Assembly (NCBI RefSeq): GCF_014595955.1
Contig: NZ_JABVCF010000002.1
Span: 310,001 to 374,000, forward strand
From: Pseudaminobacter soli (ex Zhang et al. 2022)
GTDB taxonomy: Bacteria; Pseudomonadota; Alphaproteobacteria; Rhizobiales; Rhizobiaceae
Direction: 5' to 3'
Length of the DNA: 64,000 nucleotides
Positions 60,129-64,000 of the stretch are shown here, in pieces. The notes beneath the pieces were generated by a model that saw nothing but the letters and a program-made list of their open reading frames with translations, was not told the DNA's origin and ran no database searches. The translations under genes and the position numbers were made by a program. Position 1 is the first letter of the stretch. The number at the start of each line of letters is the position of its first letter.

Positions 60129-60788
60129 TCAAGATTTCTTGTGATTTTGCGTGATCGGCGCGGCTTCGCGCCCTTTGATGTGCCGATAATAGGCCCAGAA
60201 AAGGCGGGATGCGACACCTCGCCACGGCGCCCATGATTCGGCGATCTCAGCCACGATTTGCTCGCCCGGCCGCTCTTCCAGCCCCAGCGCGTGGCCGACC
60301 GACACCTGAAGCGCCAGATCGCGCGCGGGAAACACGTCCGGATGGCCTGCGGCGAACAAGAGATAGATCTCGGCGGTCCACGGACCTATGCCCGGCACGG
60401 CAGTGAGCCGCAAGATGGCCTCTTCAGCCGGCAGTTCGCACAGGTCGATGAGGTCAAGCCCGCCGCGAACGGCTTCTGCCGCGGCGATCAGGGTGCGTTG
60501 CTTCGGGCGGGAGAACCCGGCCGCCCGGAAGAGCTCGTCGTCCGAGGCGATGACTGCGTCGGGTGTTATCGGGTCCATGAGCGTTAGGAGCCGTCCCATG
60601 ATCGCGTCGGCGCTGGCGCGCGAGACCTGCTGCGACACGATGATCGAGGTCAGGCTGGCAAAGCCGGGCTCAGTCAGGCGCAGCGGCACGTCTCCCGCCA
60701 GGTCACGGACGCGGCCGAGGCGCGGGTCGGCCACGCAGAGCGCATCGAGCCCGGCCCTCACGTCCTCGATCCCGGTGATGCGCTGCAT
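60129..60788 (-). CDS. DNA-3-methyladenine glycosylase (AlkA family)
   Basis: This 219-residue HhH-GPD base-excision enzyme resembles AlkA. The helix-hairpin-helix is TAVPGIGPWTAEIYLLFAAG (about 129-148) and the catalytic Asp is D157 in FPARDLALQ. LTSIIVSQQVSRASADAIMGRL is the glycosylase substrate helix. The ATG at 60788 is chosen; longer frames extend into the divergent spacer with gluQ. It removes alkylated purines in DNA. Confidence 0.92.
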   Translation of the reverse strand: MQRITGIEDVRAGLDALCVADPRLGRVRDLAGDVPLRLTEPGFASLTSIIVSQQVSRASADAIMGRLLTLMDPITPDAVIASDDELFRAAGFSRPKQRTLIAAAEAVRGGLDLIDLCELPAEEAILRLTAVPGIGPWTAEIYLLFAAGHPDVFPARDLALQVSVGHALGLEERPGEQIVAEIAESWAPWRGVASRLFWAYYRHIKGREAAPITQNHKKS

Positions 60789-60861
60789 AGGAGCCCTTGT
60801 TCTGCAAAGGCCGGCAAAGTAGCAATCGTCAGGACGACCGCACAACCCAAATCCGGCGCAG

Positions 60862-61746
60862 ATGAACATCCCCGTCTTCCGATTCGCGCCAAGCCCGAAC
60901 GGTCTCCTGCATCTCGGCCATGCCTATTCGGCGCTCGTCGATCAGCATTTCGCCGAGCGCCTGGGCGGGCGGCTGCTGCTCAGGCTCGAAGACATCGATG
61001 CGGCGCGCTGCACGCCGGAGTACGAAGCGGCAATTTTTCGCGATCTCGCCTGGCTCGGCATCGGCTGGGAGAATCCGGTGCGGCGGCAGTCGGACCACTT
61101 TGGCGAGTACGAGGCAGCGCTGAACCGGCTGAGGAAGGAAGAGCTCGTCTATCCGGCCTCCATGAGCCGGGGCGAGGTACGGGCATTCATCGCCGACCGT
61201 GAGACGGCCGGGGAGAACTGGCCGCGCGACCCGGACGGCGTGCCGCTCTATCCAGGCTCGGACAGGCGGCTTTCCGGGCGCAAGCGCGCTGAACTCCTGG
61301 CCGAAGGCATACCGTTCGCCTGGCGGCTGGACATGGCGGCGGCGCTGGAGCGCGTCGGTGCGAAGCTTTCATGGAGCGAACTCTCCGGTGCCGATCTTTC
61401 CGCCTCGAGCTGCATCGAGGCGAGGCCGCAGGACTGGGGCGACGTAATCCTGGCGCGCCGGGACGTGCCCACCAGCTATCATCTCTCGGTGGTGCTCGAT
61501 GATGCCTTGCAGGGCGTCACCCACGTGGTGCGCGGCATGGACCTTTATGCGGCGACCGCCGTCCACCGCGTACTGCAGGAACTGCTGGACCTTCCCGCTC
61601 CGGGATATCGCCACCACCGCCTGATCCTCGGCCCGGACGGGCGGAAGCTATCGAAGAGTTTTCAGGACACGGGGATTGCAGCATTGCGGGAACAAGGCGC
61701 GACGCCGGAGGCGGTGCGGCGGATGGCGGGGCTGGAGGAGGGATGA
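60862..61746 (+). CDS. gluQ: Glutamyl-Q tRNA(Asp) synthetase GluQ
   Basis: This 294-residue paralogue of glutamyl-tRNA synthetase without an anticodon domain glutamylates queuosine 34 of tRNA-Asp. The Rossmann motifs are HLGH at 17-20 within FAPSPNGLLHLGHAYSAL and KLSKS near 262. The usual zinc site CxC...C of E. coli (near residues 100-119) is replaced by PASMSRGEVRAF, so the zinc ligands are missing; RDPDGVPLYPG and VVRGMDLYAATAVHRVLQELL are intact. The start at 60862 is chosen as the first conserved position. Confidence 0.93.
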   Translation: MNIPVFRFAPSPNGLLHLGHAYSALVDQHFAERLGGRLLLRLEDIDAARCTPEYEAAIFRDLAWLGIGWENPVRRQSDHFGEYEAALNRLRKEELVYPASMSRGEVRAFIADRETAGENWPRDPDGVPLYPGSDRRLSGRKRAELLAEGIPFAWRLDMAAALERVGAKLSWSELSGADLSASSCIEARPQDWGDVILARRDVPTSYHLSVVLDDALQGVTHVVRGMDLYAATAVHRVLQELLDLPAPGYRHHRLILGPDGRKLSKSFQDTGIAALREQGATPEAVRRMAGLEEG

Positions 61747-61888
61747 GGGAACATTGCCGGGCGCGAGCGCTGCTGGCGAAGGATGGCTTCCTAAGTTCAC
61801 CCCAACCAAATCAATGATTCAGCTTTTCGCCTTTGCCTCCGACGGGCCGGGAAAATAGAGCGGGCGATAAACAGAGACGTCTCCCCGC

Positions 61889-62800
61889 ATGCCACTCGCT
61901 CGCAAGCTCATCCCGTTGCTCTTCGTTCTGCTCTGGTCGACCGGCTTCATCGGCGCGCGTTATGCCATGCCGTGGGCCGAACCGTTCACCTTCCTTGCCG
62001 TACGCTTCGGGCTTGCGATGGTTATCCTCGCCGGCATCGCCGCCGTGCTCGCGCCGGCACGAGCCGAGGCCAAGGCCCGCGGGACGAAGCGCAAGGAGGC
62101 GGCATCCTCCATCGCGACGGGGGTTCTCATGCACGGTGTCTATCTGGGCGGAATCTTCTGGGCCGTGCGGGAAGGGCTGGGCGCCGGCCTTGCCGCCCTG
62201 ATCGGAGGGCTGCAGCCGCTGATCAGCGCCGTGCTGGCCGGTGCCCTGCTCGGCGAAAAAGTCCGCCCCCGCCAATGGCTGGGGCTGATAACCGGCCTCG
62301 CAGGCGTGGTGATGGTGATCCTGCCCAAGCTCGGGGCCGGGCTCGATGCCGTGACCATGCCGATGCTGGTCGCGGCGCTGACCGCCGTCGGCGGCTTGAG
62401 CCTCGGAACCATCCTGCAGAAGAAGATCGGCGGATCGGCCGATCTGGTCAGGGGCACGGCTTGGCAATATGTCGGCGCGGCCGCCCTGATGTTCACAGCC
62501 TCTCTTGTATTCGAGACGCGTACCTTCGTGCTGACCGGCGAACTCGTCTTCGCCATGGCCTGGCTGGTTCTCGTGCTGTCGATCGGTGCGATCTTCTTGT
62601 TGATGATCATGATCCGCGACGGCGCGATGGCGAAGGTCTCCTCGCTTTTCTACCTCGTTCCCCCGGTAACGGCGGTGATCGCCTGGGTGCTGTTCGGCGA
62701 GAGCCTTACGCCGGTGCAGGTGGCCGGAATGGCGGTTGCGACCTTCGGCGTTGCGCTTGCCACCGCTCAGGAGCCGACGCGAGCACGGGCCTCGAGATAG
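61889..62800 (+). CDS. DMT/EamA family transporter
   Basis: This 303-residue ten-helix EamA transporter has two repeats: KLIPLLFVLLWSTGFIGARYAMPWAEPFTFLAVRFGLAM and later TLVAALTAVGGLSLGTILQKK, with a second EamA block ending VAGMAVATFGVALATAQEP. The start MPLARKLIPLLF is typical. Substrate unknown. The 3' end overlaps convergent yihY by 34 nt. Gap after gluQ is 142 nt with nothing seen. Confidence 0.9.
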   Translation: MPLARKLIPLLFVLLWSTGFIGARYAMPWAEPFTFLAVRFGLAMVILAGIAAVLAPARAEAKARGTKRKEAASSIATGVLMHGVYLGGIFWAVREGLGAGLAALIGGLQPLISAVLAGALLGEKVRPRQWLGLITGLAGVVMVILPKLGAGLDAVTMPMLVAALTAVGGLSLGTILQKKIGGSADLVRGTAWQYVGAAALMFTASLVFETRTFVLTGELVFAMAWLVLVLSIGAIFLLMIMIRDGAMAKVSSLFYLVPPVTAVIAWVLFGESLTPVQVAGMAVATFGVALATAQEPTRARASR

Positions 62801-63618
62801 CGGCGGATCGAGGCGTTGAGCTCGCCGCCCAGGATGAAGATCGCCGAGATGATATAGAGGAAGACCACCGCGATCATGATCGAGGCCAGACCCGCATAGG
62901 TGGTCACATATGACGAGAAGTGGTCGAGATACGTGGCAAATACGGTCGAGCCGATCAGCCAGCCTATCAGCGTGAAGATGATCCCGGGCACGATCTGCAC
63001 GAAGCGCCGACGCCCGGCCGGCAGCCACATGTGGACGGCGATCAGGCCGAGAACAATCACCGCAGACGCGATCACGATGCGCCACAGCGTGATGGTTCCC
63101 ATATAGGGCGCGAGCCATTCCGCCTGGGCCACCGCGAAACGGCCGATCAGCGGCGCCAGAACCAGCAGCACGCTGATGGCCACGAAGCCGATCGTGGCGA
63201 TCAGCACGAAGGCGATGCTCTGGATGCGTCGGTAGAGGAACGAGCGCGTCTCGGTCACGCGATAGGCGCGGTTGAGCGAGGTGCGCAGCGCCTCGATGCC
63301 GTTCGAGGCGAAGAAACCGGCGAGCAGCACGCCATAGGTAAGAAGGTCCGTGCGCTGCACGGTAAGCACGTTGACCACCTCGCGCGCGATCGGGTCGGCG
63401 ATCTCGTCCGGCCATGTGTCGAACACCAGATGCACGGCCGTATCGGCGAAGGCTTGTGCCCCGAAAAAGCTCGCCAGGGTGGTGGCGAAGATCAGGAAGG
63501 GAAACAGGGCCATCAACGCCGTGATGGCCAGATGGCTCGCCATCGACCAGCCGTCATCGTCGTAGAAGTGTCCAAGCATGTCCGCCAGCACCCGACGAAC
63601 GGCCACGATCTTCCGCAT
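62767..63618 (-). CDS. YihY/BrkB family membrane protein
   Basis: This 283-residue inner-membrane protein with about six helices is of the YihY/BrkB family (formerly ribonuclease BN, a misassignment). Features: DGWSMASHLAITALMALFPFLIFATTLASF, in which the conserved helix-1 core is visible, FASNGIEALRTSLNRAYRVTETRSFLYRRIQSIAFVLIA, and the C-terminal TYAGLASIMIAVVFLYIISAIFILGGELNA. I start at the ATG 63618; the longer open frame is not conserved in character. The 3' end overlaps the EamA gene by 34 nt. Confidence 0.9.
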   Translation of the reverse strand: MRKIVAVRRVLADMLGHFYDDDGWSMASHLAITALMALFPFLIFATTLASFFGAQAFADTAVHLVFDTWPDEIADPIAREVVNVLTVQRTDLLTYGVLLAGFFASNGIEALRTSLNRAYRVTETRSFLYRRIQSIAFVLIATIGFVAISVLLVLAPLIGRFAVAQAEWLAPYMGTITLWRIVIASAVIVLGLIAVHMWLPAGRRRFVQIVPGIIFTLIGWLIGSTVFATYLDHFSSYVTTYAGLASIMIAVVFLYIISAIFILGGELNASIRRYLEARARVGS

Positions 63619-63708
63619 CCCCACGGATCTCCGTCGATTGTGTCCCGCGGCGGAATATGGGAAGGGGTCGTTCAAATTGGCAACCCAGACTTGGCCAGGA
63701 TCAATGAC

Positions 63709-64000
63709 TTGACGACGGGGCGCACGATCATCGTCACCGGTGCCTCTTCGGGCATCGGCGCCCATTGTGCAAGGGCACTGAAGCGGGACTGCTGGCAGGT
63801 CTTCGCCACGGCTCGCAAACCCGCTGACATCGGTGCACTGGAAGCAGACGGCATCGAAGCCTTCTATTTGGACTACCGCGAGCCGGCGTCAATCGAGGCC
63901 CTCGTGACCGCCGTGCTCACCCGGACCGGCGGCCGGCTCGATGCCCTCTACAACAATGGCGCCTACGCGCAGCCCGGCGCTGTGGAGGACCTGCCCGTCT
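63709..64000 (+). CDS. Short-chain dehydrogenase (3' end outside window)
   Basis: The first 97 codons of an SDR lie here. From TTG 63709 the frame gives RTIIVTGASSGIGAHCARAL (NAD(P)-binding TGxxxGIG), ATARKPADIGALEADGIEAFYLDYRE and LDALYNNGAYAQPGAVEDL, where NNG replaces NNAG and the Ala-Tyr follows. AGGAT lies 7 nt before the TTG. No ATG is in frame at a sensible place. The catalytic Tyr-Lys lies beyond the window. Confidence 0.82.
   Translation, partial: MTTGRTIIVTGASSGIGAHCARALKRDCWQVFATARKPADIGALEADGIEAFYLDYREPASIEALVTAVLTRTGGRLDALYNNGAYAQPGAVEDLPV

Overview
The window is a gene-dense, GC-rich stretch of chromosome. It reads as an alphaproteobacterium of the order Hyphomicrobiales (Rhizobiales), most like the Mesorhizobium/Aminobacter/Aquamicrobium group; this is inferred from gene content and order, not from a database search. 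The pointers are an Omp19-type protease-inhibitor lipoprotein, twin Omp25/31-like beta-barrels, the mdh-sucC-sucD-sucA-sucB-lpdA cluster, cytochrome c maturation genes beside aconitase, and DUF1127, DUF1328 and DUF2794 proteins. I see no prophage, insertion sequence, integron, CRISPR array or recognisable defence island. Most genes are housekeeping, so the unusual material lies in small ORFs, gene-order breaks, palindromic repeats and promoter motifs.

Layout. 1-5 kb: end of pdxY, a LemA/TPM/TPM membrane trio, an acetyltransferase, pyrophosphatase and yggT-yggU. 5-10.5 kb: tRNA-Ala(CGC) with a near-consensus promoter, glmM, two paralogous outer-membrane barrels each behind TTAA-N7-TTAA boxes (the CtrA recognition pattern), and leuB. 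10.5-18 kb: small conserved proteins, rplS, a TauE/SafE-type exporter lying antiparallel between rplS and trmD-rimM, xerC, and a TraB/GumN protein. 18-31 kb (mostly minus strand): the TCA cluster mdh, sucC, a small ribbon-helix-helix-like gene, sucD, sucA, sucB, a MAPEG protein, an SDR and lpdA, with zapE and omp19 upstream. 31-37 kb: dapF-mtaB-ftsY-yciB, where ftsY carries a palindromic repeat inside its coding sequence, then a PPOX flavoprotein and a DUF1127 gene behind two CTGC-N3-GCAG palindromes. 37-44 kb: a ccm cluster (ccmA, a 33-codon overlapping micro-ORF, ccmB, ccmD, ccmG) that lacks ccmC, followed by acnA, a ceramidase-like protein and a DUF1223 protein. 44-52 kb: acetyltransferase, Bax-inhibitor protein, the tesA/ybbA/ybbP locus, thpR and a LysE exporter. 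52-58 kb: a TRAP transporter operon with a fourth small membrane gene, a secreted unknown protein and an MHS-family transporter. 58-64 kb: argG, HNH endonuclease, DNA glycosylase, gluQ, an EamA transporter, YihY and the start of an SDR.

Functional links. The 18-31 kb cluster supplies three subunits of 2-oxoglutarate dehydrogenase, both succinyl-CoA synthetase subunits and malate dehydrogenase; aconitase is 11 kb away. rimM, trmD, rplS, mtaB and gluQ serve ribosome maturation or tRNA modification. ccmA, B, D and G serve cytochrome c assembly and need a CcmC that is not here. The most reportable observations are the CtrA-type boxes on both barrel genes, the repeat translated within FtsY, the ccmA-ccmB micro-ORF with missing ccmC, and the small regulator-like gene inside sucCD.
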